The position numbers were made by a program, and so were the translations under genes. From contig NZ_JBDVNC010000048.1 of the NCBI RefSeq assembly GCF_039969785.1, positions 62,001-126,000 of the forward strand: DNA of 64,000 bases, read 5' to 3'. The notes under the pieces are model-generated. The model ran no database searches. It was not told the origin of the DNA and saw nothing but the letters and a program-made list of their open reading frames with translations. This DNA is from Shimia sp039969785 (lineage in GTDB: Bacteria > Pseudomonadota > Alphaproteobacteria > Rhodobacterales > Rhodobacteraceae). Shown one piece after another: positions 23,747 through 33,564 of this stretch. Every line of letters begins with the position of its first letter. The first letter of the stretch is position 1.

Positions 23747-26401
23747 ATGGCGAACCAATTCGAAGATACCGACCCTATTGAAAGCCGCGAATGGCAGGAA
23801 GCTGTCGAGGATGTAATTGCCCGCGACGGTGCCGATCGCGCACATTATCTGTTGGACAAAGCTGTTCAGCAAGCGCGCGCTGCCGGTGCAAACCTGCCGT
23901 TTTCATCCACAACCCCTTATCAGAACACAATTCCTTCCGATGAACAGATTGCTGTACCCGGCGATCAGGAAATGGAATGGCGCATCCGTACCATCAACCG
24001 CTGGAACGCGATGGCAACCGTCGTGCGCCGCAATAAAGTCTCTTCAGAATATGGCGGGCACATTGCGTCCTTTGCCTCTTCTGCTGTGATGTATGATATA
24101 GGCTTGAACCATTTCTGGCGCGCCAAGTCCGCGATTCATGGCGGCGACCTGGTCTTCTTTCAGGGCCATGTCATCCCCGGCATCTACGCCCGTTCCTTTA
24201 TGGAAGGTCGCCTGAGCGAAGAACAGCTTGAAAATTTCCGCTCCGAAGTTGGCGGCGGTGGTCTTTCGTCTTACCCACACCCCTGGTTGATGCCTGATTA
24301 CTGGCAGTTCCCAACCGTTTCGATGGGTCTTGGCCCGCTGATGGCGATCTATCAGGCGCGGTTCATGAAATACATGCACAACCGTGGTCACATCGACATG
24401 GCCGACCGCAAGGTCTGGTGTTTCCTTGGTGACGGCGAAATGGACGAACCTGAATCGCGCGGCGCCATCGATCTGGCAGTACGCGAAGGTCTCGACAACC
24501 TGATCTTTGTGATCAACTGCAACCTGCAACGTCTGGATGGCCCGGTTCGCGGCAACCACAAGATTGTTCAGGAACTGGAAGGCGACTTCCGTGGTGCTGG
24601 CTGGAACGTGATCAAACTGCTCTGGGGCAAAGGCTGGGATCAGCTTTTGGAAAAAGACACCTCGGGCAAACTGCGCCAGTTGATGGATGAAACCGTCGAC
24701 GGTGACTATCAGACCTTCAAAGCCAAGGACGGCGCCTATATCCGCGAACACTTCTTTGGGAAGTACCCGGAAACCGCTAAACTGGTCGAAGACTGGACCG
24801 ATGATCAGATCTGGGCCCTGCGCCGTGGTGGTCACGATCCCGAAAAGGTGTACACCGCATTCAAACGCGCCACCGATACCAAGGATCAACCGACCTGTCT
24901 GTTGGTCAAAACCGTCAAAGGGTATGGTATGGGGTCTGCCGGCGAAGGCCAGAACACCACCCACCAACAAAAGAAAATGGCCGAAGATCAGCTTCGTGCT
25001 TTCCGCGATCGCTTCCAGATCCCGGTCAGCGACGAAGACCTGCCCAAAGCGCCTTTTGTTAAACTGAACAATGCTCAGAAATCCTATCTGGCGGACCGTC
25101 GCAAAGAACTTGGCGGAGAATTCCCCAAACGGTTCAGCGATGCCCCGTCTCTGGAAATCCCCGGCCTTGAACGGTTCGAAACCCAGCTCAAAGGCACAGG
25201 CGAGCGCGAAATCTCGACCACAATGGCCTTTGTCCGCATTCTGACCACGCTTTTGCGTGACAAGAAAATCGGCAAAAACATCGTGCCGATTGTGCCGGAT
25301 GAAAGCCGCACCTTTGGTATGGAAGGTCTGTTCCGCTCGGTGGGTATCTACAACCCGAAAGGTCAGAACTATACGCCCGAAGATGCCGATCAGATGATGT
25401 TCTACAAAGAGAAAATCGACGGTCAGGTTCTTCAGGAAGGCATCAACGAAGCCGGTGCCATGGCAGACTGGATTGCGGCGGCGACGTCCTATTCAAACCA
25501 CGGCGTCCCGATGATCCCGTTCTTCATCTACTATTCGATGTTCGGGTTCCAGCGCATTGGCGATCTGGCCTGGGCCGCAGGCGACAGCCGCGCTCGTGGG
25601 TTTATGTTGGGCGGCACCGCCGGACGTACGACGCTGAACGGCGAAGGTCTGCAACACGAAGATGGTCACAGCCACATTCTGGCCGGCACCATCCCGAACT
25701 GCATCAGTTATGACCCGACCTATCAATACGAAGTCGCCGTCATTCTGCAACATGGCATGAAGCGCATGTATCAGGATCAGGAAGACGTCTATTTCTACCT
25801 GACTTTGATGAACGAAAACTATGCGCATCCCGATATGCCAATGGGTGTCGAAGACGAGATCATCAAAGGTCTCTACCGGTTCCAGGACGTCAAAAAGCCA
25901 ACCAAAAAGCACGTCACGCTGATGGGATCGGGCACCATTCTGGTGCAGGCGGTCAAAGCTGCGGAAATGCTGCAGGAAGACTTTGGCGTCACTTCGGAAA
26001 TCTGGTCAGCCACCAGCTTTAACGAACTGGCACGCGATTGTCAGGACGTGGCCCGCTGGAACCGTCTGAACCCGACCGAAGAGCCGAAAACTTCGTTTGT
26101 GACGCAGCAGTTGAGCAAGGCCAAAGGCCCTGTCATCGCGGCCACCGACTATATGAAGAACTATGCAGAGCAAATCCGCGCCTGCGTTCCGGGCCGTTAC
26201 ACGGTTTTGGGCACAGACGGATATGGCCGCTCGGACAGCCGGGTCAATCTGCGCCGGTTCTTTGAAGTTGACGCAAACCACATCGCCGCCGCCGCAATGG
26301 TCGACCTTTATCGCGACGGCAGCATCACCAAGAAAGTGCTGGAAACAGCGCTTGCCAAATATGACATCGACGGCGCCAAGCCGAACCCGCGCCTGGTGTG
26401 A
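23747..26401 (+). CDS. aceE: Pyruvate dehydrogenase E1 component, homodimeric type
   Basis: The 884-residue protein decarboxylates pyruvate with thiamine diphosphate and acetylates the E2 lipoyl group. It has the single-chain AceE layout: N-terminal IESREWQEAVEDVIARDG, the ThDP motif CFLGDGEMDEPESRGAI ending in INCNLQRLDGPVRGN, and the C-terminal RYTVLGTDGYGRSDSR. Many alphaproteobacteria use a two-chain PdhA/PdhB instead. GGAGGAGG precedes the ATG. A single operon with E2 and E3 follows at short spacing. Confidence 0.95.
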   Translation: MANQFEDTDPIESREWQEAVEDVIARDGADRAHYLLDKAVQQARAAGANLPFSSTTPYQNTIPSDEQIAVPGDQEMEWRIRTINRWNAMATVVRRNKVSSEYGGHIASFASSAVMYDIGLNHFWRAKSAIHGGDLVFFQGHVIPGIYARSFMEGRLSEEQLENFRSEVGGGGLSSYPHPWLMPDYWQFPTVSMGLGPLMAIYQARFMKYMHNRGHIDMADRKVWCFLGDGEMDEPESRGAIDLAVREGLDNLIFVINCNLQRLDGPVRGNHKIVQELEGDFRGAGWNVIKLLWGKGWDQLLEKDTSGKLRQLMDETVDGDYQTFKAKDGAYIREHFFGKYPETAKLVEDWTDDQIWALRRGGHDPEKVYTAFKRATDTKDQPTCLLVKTVKGYGMGSAGEGQNTTHQQKKMAEDQLRAFRDRFQIPVSDEDLPKAPFVKLNNAQKSYLADRRKELGGEFPKRFSDAPSLEIPGLERFETQLKGTGEREISTTMAFVRILTTLLRDKKIGKNIVPIVPDESRTFGMEGLFRSVGIYNPKGQNYTPEDADQMMFYKEKIDGQVLQEGINEAGAMADWIAAATSYSNHGVPMIPFFIYYSMFGFQRIGDLAWAAGDSRARGFMLGGTAGRTTLNGEGLQHEDGHSHILAGTIPNCISYDPTYQYEVAVILQHGMKRMYQDQEDVYFYLTLMNENYAHPDMPMGVEDEIIKGLYRFQDVKKPTKKHVTLMGSGTILVQAVKAAEMLQEDFGVTSEIWSATSFNELARDCQDVARWNRLNPTEEPKTSFVTQQLSKAKGPVIAATDYMKNYAEQIRACVPGRYTVLGTDGYGRSDSRVNLRRFFEVDANHIAAAAMVDLYRDGSITKKVLETALAKYDIDGAKPNPRLV

Positions 26402-26424
26402 TCGGGACGTAAGGAGGATTTAAT

Positions 26425-27687
26425 ATGACTGTAGAAGTAAAAGTTCCCGATATTGGTGATTTTTCGGAAGTACCGGTTGTCACCATTCTGGTCAGCGTCG
26501 GTGACGTGATCGCGGTTGAAGACCCGATTGTCGAACTGGAAAGCGACAAAGCCACGATGGAAGTGCCATCATCCACGGCCGGTAAAGTGGTCGAGATCAA
26601 AATTGCCGAAGGCGATATGGTCTCCGAAGGCTCCCTCTTGCTGCTTGTCGAGGGAGAAGGCGCGGCAGAGGCCCCCGTCGAGGCGGCCCCTGCCGCTGCC
26701 GCCCCTGCTGCTGCAGCGCCGGCCGCACCAGCAGCTCCGGCGGCGCCTGCCCCGGCCGTGACAGATGCCGGATTTGGTAAAGCCCACGCGTCGCCTTCGG
26801 TGCGTGCCTTTGCCCGCCAGCTGGACATTGATCTGAACAAGGTCAATGGCACAGGTCGCAAGGGACGTATTCTGCGCGAAGACGTCACTGGATTCCTGAA
26901 ATCGTCAACCGCTGCGGCCCCGGCCCAGGCGGGCGCGGCTTCGGGCGGTATGGGGATCCCACCAATCCCGGTTGTCGATTTCTCGAAATTCGGGCCCGTG
27001 GAAGATGTCGAAATGCCCCGGATCAAAAAGATCTCGGGTCCGGCATTGCTTCGCTCCTGGCTGAACGTGCCGCATGTCACCCATAATGACGAGGCCGACA
27101 TCACCGATCTGGACAAGTACCGCAAGGAAATGGACAACATGGCCAAAGAGAACGGCTATCGCGTTACCTTGCTGAGCTTTGTTATCAAAGCTTCGGTCAG
27201 CGCCTTGAAAACCCACTGGGAATTCAACTCTTCGATCCACCCGGACGGCGACAAGCTGATCAAGAAGTCCTTTTATAACATTGGTTTTGCCGCAGACACG
27301 CCTAACGGGCTTATGGTGCCGGTGATCAAGGATGCGGACCGCAAAGGTCTGGTCGACATCTCCAAAGAGTTGATGGAGCTTTCTGCCAAGGCACGTGCCG
27401 GCGAGCTGAAAGGTCCTGACATGCAGGGCGCGACGTTCACCATTTCGTCGCTTGGCGGCATTGGCGGGACATCGTTCACGCCCATCGTGAATGCACCCGA
27501 AGTGGCGATCCTTGGGCTGACACGTTCGAAAATGGCGCCGGTCTGGAACGGTGAGGAATTTGTGCCGCGTCTGATGCAACCGCTCAGCCTCAGCTATGAC
27601 CACCGCGCCGTTGACGGAGCTTTGGCCGCACGCTTCTGCGTGACGCTCAAAAATCTGCTCGGCGATATGCGCAAGTTGATGTGGTAA
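26425..27687 (+). CDS. aceF: Dihydrolipoamide acetyltransferase (E2) of pyruvate dehydrogenase
   Basis: The 420-residue protein has one lipoyl domain (residues 1-78; lipoylated Lys42 in ESDKATMEVP), a long Ala/Pro linker (about 85-112), an E3-binding domain (ASPSVRAFARQLDIDLNKVNG onward) and the catalytic domain ending with the active-site SYDHRAVDGALAARF. It transfers the acetyl group to CoA and forms the core of the complex. AceE-partnered E2s in enterobacteria carry three lipoyl domains; this one has one, with a further lipoyl domain on E3. AAGGAGG precedes the ATG. Confidence 0.95.
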   Translation: MTVEVKVPDIGDFSEVPVVTILVSVGDVIAVEDPIVELESDKATMEVPSSTAGKVVEIKIAEGDMVSEGSLLLLVEGEGAAEAPVEAAPAAAAPAAAAPAAPAAPAAPAPAVTDAGFGKAHASPSVRAFARQLDIDLNKVNGTGRKGRILREDVTGFLKSSTAAAPAQAGAASGGMGIPPIPVVDFSKFGPVEDVEMPRIKKISGPALLRSWLNVPHVTHNDEADITDLDKYRKEMDNMAKENGYRVTLLSFVIKASVSALKTHWEFNSSIHPDGDKLIKKSFYNIGFAADTPNGLMVPVIKDADRKGLVDISKELMELSAKARAGELKGPDMQGATFTISSLGGIGGTSFTPIVNAPEVAILGLTRSKMAPVWNGEEFVPRLMQPLSLSYDHRAVDGALAARFCVTLKNLLGDMRKLMW

Positions 27688-27699
27688 GGAGACAGACCA

Positions 27700-29439
27700 A
27701 TGGAAGTTAAAGTACCCGATATTGGCGACTTCTCCGAAGTTCCTGTTGTTTCGATTTTGGTCTCGGTTGGCGACACAGTCGCCGCCGAAGATCCTCTGAT
27801 CGAACTGGAAAGCGACAAGGCGACCATGGAAGTGCCTTCACCCGCCACAGGAGTGGTCAGGGAAATCAAAGTTGCCGAAGGTGACAACGTTGGCGAGGGA
27901 TCTCTGATCCTTGTGCTCGAAGGCGCCGGTGGCGCGACCGCAGAGGCCATCGAGGCCCCTGCGGTCGCAGCACCCGCCGCACCGACAGCGGTTGCCGCAA
28001 CCGGCACCGCATCGGGCGCCGGGGACGTACACGGCGAAGTGGTCGTGCTGGGCTCTGGTCCCGGTGGTTACACAGCTGCATTCCGCGCTGCAGATCTAGG
28101 CAAAAAAGTTGTCCTGATCGAAAAGGACAGCGCGCTTGGTGGTGTTTGCCTGAACGTGGGCTGTATTCCGTCCAAGGCGCTGTTGCATGCTGCCAAGGTT
28201 ATGACCGAAGCCGAAGACATGGCGCATCACGGCATCACCTTTGCAAAACCAGACGTCGACATCGACAAGCTGCGCGGCTGGAAAGAAAGCGTGATCACGC
28301 AGCTGACCGGTGGTCTTGCTGGTCTTGCCAAGGCCCGCAAAGTGCAGGTTGTGAACGGCTATGGTACGTTCACCGGCCCCAACATGATCGAAGTCGATAA
28401 TGGTGGCGTCAAATCCACCGTCAGCTTTGATCAATGCATCATTGCTGCTGGTTCCGAGCCAGTCACATTGCCGTTCATCCCGCATGACGATCCACGTGTG
28501 ATCGATTCAACCGGCGCGTTGGAACTTGAAAACGTACCAGAGCGGCTACTCGTGCTGGGCGGCGGCATTATCGGTCTGGAAATGGCCACCGTCTATGACA
28601 CGCTTGGGTCAAACGTGACCATTGTCGAGTTCATGGACCAGATCATTCCAGGTGCTGATAAAGACATCGTCAAGCCTTTGCACAACCACATCAAAGCGCG
28701 CTACGAAGCCATCCTGACCAAAACCAAGGTCACAGGTGTCGAAGCCACCGATGCCGGTCTCAAAGTCACGATGGAAGGTCCGGACGGCGAAAAAACCGAT
28801 ACGTTTGACAAGCTTCTTGTCGCGGTGGGACGCCGCCCGAACGGTGCCAAGATCAACGCAGCGGCAGCTGGAGTTGGCGTGGACGAGCGTGGTTTTATCG
28901 CGGTCGACACCCAGCAGCGCACTGGCGTGCCTCACATCTTCGCCATTGGCGACGTGGTGGGTCAGCCGATGCTGGCACACAAGGCCGTGCACGAAGGCAA
29001 AGTGGCAGCCGAGGTCTGCGCCGGACACAAGCGTTTCTTTGACGCGCGCGTGATCCCGTCTGTCGCCTATACCGACCCCGAGGTGGCCTGGGTCGGTGTG
29101 ACCGAAACGCAAGCCAAAGCGGAAGGCATCAAAGTTGGCAAAGGGTCTTTCCCATGGGCCGCATCAGGACGGTCTTTGTCTCTGGGCCGCTCGGAAGGCA
29201 TCACCAAGGTCATTTTTGACGAAGAAAATGACCGCGTGATTGGCGCGGGTATCGTTGGCCCCAACGCAGGCGATCTGATTGCCGAAGTGGCGCTGGCCAT
29301 CGAAATGGGCGCGGATGCAGTGGATCTGGGTCATACCATCCACCCGCACCCCACGCTCAGCGAAACGGTGAACTTTGCCGCGGAAATGTTCGAAGGCACA
29401 ATCACCGATCTCATGCCGCCGAAAAAGAAGAAAAAGTAA
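27700..29439 (+). CDS. lpdA: Dihydrolipoamide dehydrogenase (E3) with N-terminal lipoyl domain
   Basis: The 579-residue protein is about 110 residues longer than usual E3. Residues 1-78 are a lipoyl domain (Lys40 in ESDKATMEVP) almost identical in layout to that of the adjacent E2, followed by a short Ala-rich linker. The E3 part has the FAD motif VLGSGPGGYTAA, the redox disulfide GGVCLNVGCIPSK, an NAD-binding LGGGIIGLEMA and the C-terminal HPHPTLSETV catalytic base. It reoxidises lipoamide with NAD+. It lies 12 bases after the E2 stop, with AAGGAGA in between. Confidence 0.95.
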   Translation: MEVKVPDIGDFSEVPVVSILVSVGDTVAAEDPLIELESDKATMEVPSPATGVVREIKVAEGDNVGEGSLILVLEGAGGATAEAIEAPAVAAPAAPTAVAATGTASGAGDVHGEVVVLGSGPGGYTAAFRAADLGKKVVLIEKDSALGGVCLNVGCIPSKALLHAAKVMTEAEDMAHHGITFAKPDVDIDKLRGWKESVITQLTGGLAGLAKARKVQVVNGYGTFTGPNMIEVDNGGVKSTVSFDQCIIAAGSEPVTLPFIPHDDPRVIDSTGALELENVPERLLVLGGGIIGLEMATVYDTLGSNVTIVEFMDQIIPGADKDIVKPLHNHIKARYEAILTKTKVTGVEATDAGLKVTMEGPDGEKTDTFDKLLVAVGRRPNGAKINAAAAGVGVDERGFIAVDTQQRTGVPHIFAIGDVVGQPMLAHKAVHEGKVAAEVCAGHKRFFDARVIPSVAYTDPEVAWVGVTETQAKAEGIKVGKGSFPWAASGRSLSLGRSEGITKVIFDEENDRVIGAGIVGPNAGDLIAEVALAIEMGADAVDLGHTIHPHPTLSETVNFAAEMFEGTITDLMPPKKKKK

Positions 29440-29449
29440 CAATACAAAG

Positions 29450-29476
29450 CCACCGCCCCAGTTTTCGGGGCGGTGG
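29450..29476 (+). terminator. Hairpin terminator after the pyruvate dehydrogenase operon
   Basis: A perfect 10-bp stem (CCACCGCCCC with GGGGCGGTGG) with a 7-base loop starts ten bases after the lpdA stop. The following tract TTCCTCTC is only moderately T-rich. Confidence 0.8.
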
Positions 29477-29625
29477 TTCCTCTCAATACCCGATACGTTA
29501 CCTCCGGATCGACCAAACGTATCGCAAATTCCAAGGCCAGAATTGCGCAACTTTCGCGTCAATTCTCTTTCCCTGAACCGTCCCCATCCTAGCTGTCCAC
29601 CACCGCATCAATTTTCCGTTCTTTC

Positions 29626-29720
29626 GGTACACTCCGGGGGTCCGGGGGGGCAGCGCCCCCGGCTGGGCCCAACAGCTCAGGACGCCGTCAGGCGGCCGTG
29701 CTGGCGGGAGCCTTCGTTCC
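29626..29720. repeat. GC-rich intergenic repeat-like element
   Basis: After the terminator, bases 29630-29661 hold a G-run and a stem GGGGGC-AGC-GCCCCC. Then comes GCCGTCAGGCGGC (29682-29694), another short stem, and GGCGGGAGCC. Composition differs sharply from the A/T-richer sequence before it. I recall similar 'CAGCGCCCCCGGCTGGGCCCA' type elements scattered between genes in this family, but copy number cannot be tested here. Confidence 0.4.
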
Positions 29721-31499
29721 CTAAAGCGGAAAGAAAAACGGGATCAGTGCAGATGCCAAAAGCCCAACGCTCAAGTTTAGCGGAATGCCAACCTTCAGAA
29801 AATCAGTAAACCGATACCCGCCCGGCCCATAGACCATCATATTGGTTTGATAACTGATCGGCGTGGCAAAAGTGGCGCTTGCGGAAATCATCACCGCCAC
29901 CACTAGCGGGCGCGGATCGACACCCAATGATGTGGCAATCCCAATCGCGACCGGTGTCAGAACCACAGCAACCGCGTGGTTGATGGTTTCTGACAGCACA
30001 GAGGTCAACAGATAAATGGCCCACACAATAAAGAACGGCGGCAACCCTTCGATAAACGGCGATAACGCGTGCACGATCAGCTCAATTGCCCCGGATGTTT
30101 CCAGCGCCGTAGCCACGGCCAGCATTGCAAAAATCAGCGCCAGCAACCGCCCATCCACAAACCCAAATGCCTCATCGCTGTCGATACACCGGGTCAGGAA
30201 AACGGTCGCCATGGCCAGAACCGCCAACAACAGGATCGGTGCCACACCCATCGCCGCCAGCGCAACAATGCCCGCCAACGCACCAATCGCAATCGGTGCG
30301 TGGCTGCGGCGATAGGCGCGGTCAGTCGGCTTGGACACGTCCAGCATGTTCATTTCTTTGGCCAGACGCTGAATATCTTCGGGCGCACCTTCCAACAACA
30401 AGGTATCACCCGCCTGAACCACCAGATCATCCAGCTGACGCCCGATATTCTTATCCCGGCGATGTGCTGCCAACGGGTATACTCCAAAGCGACGGCGAAG
30501 GCGCAGATCGCCCAACTTGCGCCCAACCATTTTACAGTTTGGCGTGATCAACGCTTCAACCGTTTCAGTTTCGACTGCAGAAACCTGATCCACCCGTTTC
30601 AGGGACTTGTTGCTTTGCAACCCCAAAAGTTCGGTCATCTTGGTGCGCAGAACCACACGGTCACCCACCTGAAGCGTTACTTCGGCCAGATTTCGGCGCA
30701 AAGACGCATCGCCACGGATCACGTCGACCAAACGTACACCTTCGCGTTTAAAGAGCTGAACCCCCAAAATTTCGCGGCCGATCAAGTTGGATTCCGGAGG
30801 CACGACAGCTTCCGTAAAAAATTTCTTGGTTGATTTATCCGATGACAGCAAATCCGCCATGCTGTCCCGACTGGGCAACAGGCGGGGCGCAACAAAACGC
30901 AGGTAAAGTGCCCCCCAAACCGCCAATATTGCAGCTAGCGGTGTGACCTCAAAAATGGTGAAGGGTTCCATGCCACGCGCTCGTGCGACACCATCCACCA
31001 ACAGGTTAGTCGATGTCCCGATTAAGGTCAGGCAGCCCCCCAGAATGGCTGCATAGCTGAGCGGGATCAGGAATTTACTGGCAGAGATGTTCAGCTTGCG
31101 CGCAAGTTGCACAAACACAGGGATCATCACCACAACAACCGGTGTGTTGTTCATAAAGGCTGACGCAATCATGACAAATGCCATCAATGCGCCAATTGCC
31201 ACTGCCGGGCTGCGCTCGGCCTGCGCTTCTGCAAGCTGTGTGAACCAATCCAGCGCACCGGTGCGCACCAGCGCCCCCATCACGATAAACATCGCCGCAA
31301 TTGTCCACGGCGCCGGGTTGGACAAGACATGCAACGCCTCTTCATATGGCAGCAAGCCAAGCACCATAAGAACCGACGCCCCGGCAATGGCGACAACTTC
31401 TGTGGGGTAAACTTCGCGCATGAACAGCGCAAACATACACGCGACAACACCAAGCGCCAGAAATGCCTGTGTCGTCTGGCCAAAATCAAATAGGTCCAT
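29721..31499 (-). CDS. SLC13/DASS family permease with TrkA-C domains
   Basis: The 592-residue protein has membrane segments at both ends around a central soluble part with two TrkA-C (RCK_C) domains (about 205-285 and 300-385; for example LREILG-like GREILGVQLFKREGVRLVD and QAGDTLLLEGAPEDIQRL). The SLC13 hallmarks are MNNTPVVVVMIPVFVQLARK, LIGTSTNLLVDG and the second-half SETINHAVAVVLTPVAIGIA. Substrate may be sulfate, dicarboxylate or another anion; sequence alone does not say. GGAAGAACG precedes the ATG. Confidence 0.88.
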   Translation of the reverse strand: MDLFDFGQTTQAFLALGVVACMFALFMREVYPTEVVAIAGASVLMVLGLLPYEEALHVLSNPAPWTIAAMFIVMGALVRTGALDWFTQLAEAQAERSPAVAIGALMAFVMIASAFMNNTPVVVVMIPVFVQLARKLNISASKFLIPLSYAAILGGCLTLIGTSTNLLVDGVARARGMEPFTIFEVTPLAAILAVWGALYLRFVAPRLLPSRDSMADLLSSDKSTKKFFTEAVVPPESNLIGREILGVQLFKREGVRLVDVIRGDASLRRNLAEVTLQVGDRVVLRTKMTELLGLQSNKSLKRVDQVSAVETETVEALITPNCKMVGRKLGDLRLRRRFGVYPLAAHRRDKNIGRQLDDLVVQAGDTLLLEGAPEDIQRLAKEMNMLDVSKPTDRAYRRSHAPIAIGALAGIVALAAMGVAPILLLAVLAMATVFLTRCIDSDEAFGFVDGRLLALIFAMLAVATALETSGAIELIVHALSPFIEGLPPFFIVWAIYLLTSVLSETINHAVAVVLTPVAIGIATSLGVDPRPLVVAVMISASATFATPISYQTNMMVYGPGGYRFTDFLKVGIPLNLSVGLLASALIPFFFPL

Positions 31500-31543
31500 C
31501 GTTCTTCCGAATTCTGTTTGACACTACAATCGCTTATGCACGC

Positions 31544-32434
31544 CTAAGGGGCAACCCTGTCCTGCGATCTGGGCTGGACTAGAAACATGCCTGCCAGAAT
31601 AAGCGCCATCGCACCCCAAACCCAAATCGAATATCGCTCTGAAAGGATTAACATTGACCACAGCACGCCCGTTCCCGTGACCACATACGAAACCTGCGCG
31701 GCAAAGACCGATCCTGCGCGTGACACCAGCCAGACATAAGACGTGTAAACCACCACATGGATCAATGACGACGCCACAACCGCATATTCAGGCGCATTCC
31801 ATTCTGTGCGGGGATCGATGAACTGTCCGCTGGCAATCGCCAATGGCAACGCGACAACAGCCCCCACAACAGAAGCACCAAACAGCACATGCCCTGGCCC
31901 CAGCCCATGCATGCCCCATTTAGAGACAATGTTGCCCTCAAACCCGTAACATAACGGCGCCACAACCGCGATCGGCAGCCAAATCGCCATCGCCGCGTCC
32001 GGCAGCGCGTCGGGCCCGGCGAGGATCACCACCCCGACCAATCCGACCAGCAAGCCGCCCAACCGCACCCAATTGAACTTGTCGACGCCCAGAGACAAAG
32101 CAATCGGAAAGGCAAAGATCGGCACTAACGAAATCACAACCGACATGACACCAGCCGGTAAAAACGCCGCAGCACGATAGGAAAAGCTGTTAGGAATAAC
32201 TGTGCCCAGTAGGGCGATCAGCAGAAAGAACCACATTAATCGCAATGGCAACGTAATCGGCTTGCGTGCGACCACCCGATAGGCCCCCATGCCCAGCGCA
32301 CCAATCACCATCTGCCAAAAGATCAACCCAAGTGGCAAATAGCCTTCGGACACCGCAATCTTGGTCAACGGTTGGGTCAGCCCCCAGCCAGCGCCCATCA
32401 CCAGCAGTGCAAGCATCCCCTGCGTGCGTGTCAT
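31544..32434 (-). CDS. EamA/DMT-family transporter
   Basis: The 296-residue protein has ten membrane segments in two EamA repeats, typical of drug/metabolite exporters. Early MLALLVMGAGWGLTQPLTKIAV and late VVTGTGVLWSMLILSERYSIWVWGAMALILAGMFL are characteristic. The ATG at 32434 lies one base after the YmdB-like stop, so translation is likely coupled; the longer frame to 32623 would run deep into that gene. Substrate unknown. Confidence 0.85.
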   Translation of the reverse strand: MTRTQGMLALLVMGAGWGLTQPLTKIAVSEGYLPLGLIFWQMVIGALGMGAYRVVARKPITLPLRLMWFFLLIALLGTVIPNSFSYRAAAFLPAGVMSVVISLVPIFAFPIALSLGVDKFNWVRLGGLLVGLVGVVILAGPDALPDAAMAIWLPIAVVAPLCYGFEGNIVSKWGMHGLGPGHVLFGASVVGAVVALPLAIASGQFIDPRTEWNAPEYAVVASSLIHVVVYTSYVWLVSRAGSVFAAQVSYVVTGTGVLWSMLILSERYSIWVWGAMALILAGMFLVQPRSQDRVAP

Positions 32435-32435
32435 G

Positions 32436-33254
32436 TCAGGCGGGACCGGACTGAGACAATCGTCCGCCCTGACGCACCATTTCAATGCGTGTGGTTTGAC
32501 CGGTGCGGTCGTCCGTTTCGATATAAACACCCGACAGCGTGGCCTCGCCCAGCGCTGGCGTGAACCGGGCTTTGGGCATTCCGGTGACAAACCGGCGCAT
32601 CGGTTCCGTCTTTTCCATACCAATCACCGAGTCATAATCTCCGCACATGCCCGCATCAGCCTGAAAACCGGTGCCTTTTGGCAAAATCTGCGTGTCGGCG
32701 GTTGGGATATGCGTGTGCGTGCCCACAACTAGGGATGCGCGCCCGTCACAGAAATGGCCCATGCCCATCTTTTCTGACGTGGCCTCGCAATGCATGTCAA
32801 TGATGGCCGCCTGCACCATGCCGCCACGCGGATGCGCCCGCAATACCTGATCCATGGCCGAAAACGGATCGCCATAAGGCTGCTTCATGAACACCTGGCC
32901 CAATGCCTGCGCCACCAGCACCTTGCGCCCGCCCGGCGCGCCATACACACGAAACCCACGCCCCGGCACATCGCCTCTGGCATAGTTCAGCGGTCGCAGA
33001 ATGCGCGGCTCAGACTGAATGAACTGCATCATGTCTTTTTGATCAAACGCATGGTCGCCCAAAGTCACGCAATCCGCGCCGGACTCGAGCAGGACTTTGG
33101 CATGTGCGCCCGAAAGGCCCATGCCATTGCTGGCGTTTTCGCCATTAACCACGACAAAATCCAACTTCCACGCCTCGCGCAGCTTTGGCAGTCGCTCCTG
33201 CACAGCCGCACGTCCCGCGCGGCCCATCACATCACCAAGAAAGAGTATCTTCAT
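32436..33254 (-). CDS. YmdB-type (TIGR00282) metallophosphoesterase
   Basis: The 272-residue protein has the family signature KILFLGDVMGRAGR, then VNGENASNGMGL, LGDHAFDQKDM and the closing VVGTHTHIPTADTQILPKGTGFQADAGMCGDYDSVIG in outline. Asp, Asn and His residues of these motifs coordinate two metals. Bacillus YmdB is a 2',3'-cyclic nucleotide phosphodiesterase affecting biofilm and motility decisions; a similar activity is inferred. One expects it next to 5-formyl-THF cyclo-ligase, as here, but a small opposed gene now lies between. Confidence 0.9.
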   Translation of the reverse strand: MKILFLGDVMGRAGRAAVQERLPKLREAWKLDFVVVNGENASNGMGLSGAHAKVLLESGADCVTLGDHAFDQKDMMQFIQSEPRILRPLNYARGDVPGRGFRVYGAPGGRKVLVAQALGQVFMKQPYGDPFSAMDQVLRAHPRGGMVQAAIIDMHCEATSEKMGMGHFCDGRASLVVGTHTHIPTADTQILPKGTGFQADAGMCGDYDSVIGMEKTEPMRRFVTGMPKARFTPALGEATLSGVYIETDDRTGQTTRIEMVRQGGRLSQSGPA

Positions 33255-33564
33255 GAGGAATTTGCCTAACCGCCTTCATCCCTCACGACAAGTGGCGCAT
33301 TCAGATTTTTCAGTTTTTCACAAAAATGAATGGCCCGATTAGAAACTTATGTATTCCTGTCATTCTATATCGCAATAGCCCATCAAAGCCGCATAGTGGC
33401 GTCAAATCGTAACTGCGTCTTGCCCACGGGCTACCCCCAGATGAAATTACCGCAATCAATGACCATCAATTCCCCTGCATCACGCATAATAAATTGCATT
33501 CCTTGCATATATAATCAGACCGTTATGCTGATCACATTAATTTGAATACAAGGGAGTACTGAAA
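33255..33564. other. A/T-rich intergenic region without a gene
   Basis: This 310-base stretch is clearly A/T-rich. It should hold promoters for the YmdB-like gene (leftward) and the small lipoprotein (rightward). A TATAAT at 33510-33515 lies 50 bases before the lipoprotein ATG, but no good -35 box is at the right spacing. A 71-codon open frame at 33330 has no ribosome binding site and reads as noise. Confidence 0.4.

Noticed and set aside
24044..24970. 308-codon minus-strand frame inside aceE
   Set aside because: Antisense shadow of a conserved enzyme; no ribosome binding site and no recognisable domain.
33330..33545. 71-codon plus-strand frame in the A/T-rich spacer
   Set aside because: No ribosome binding site, no domain, and composition of non-coding DNA.
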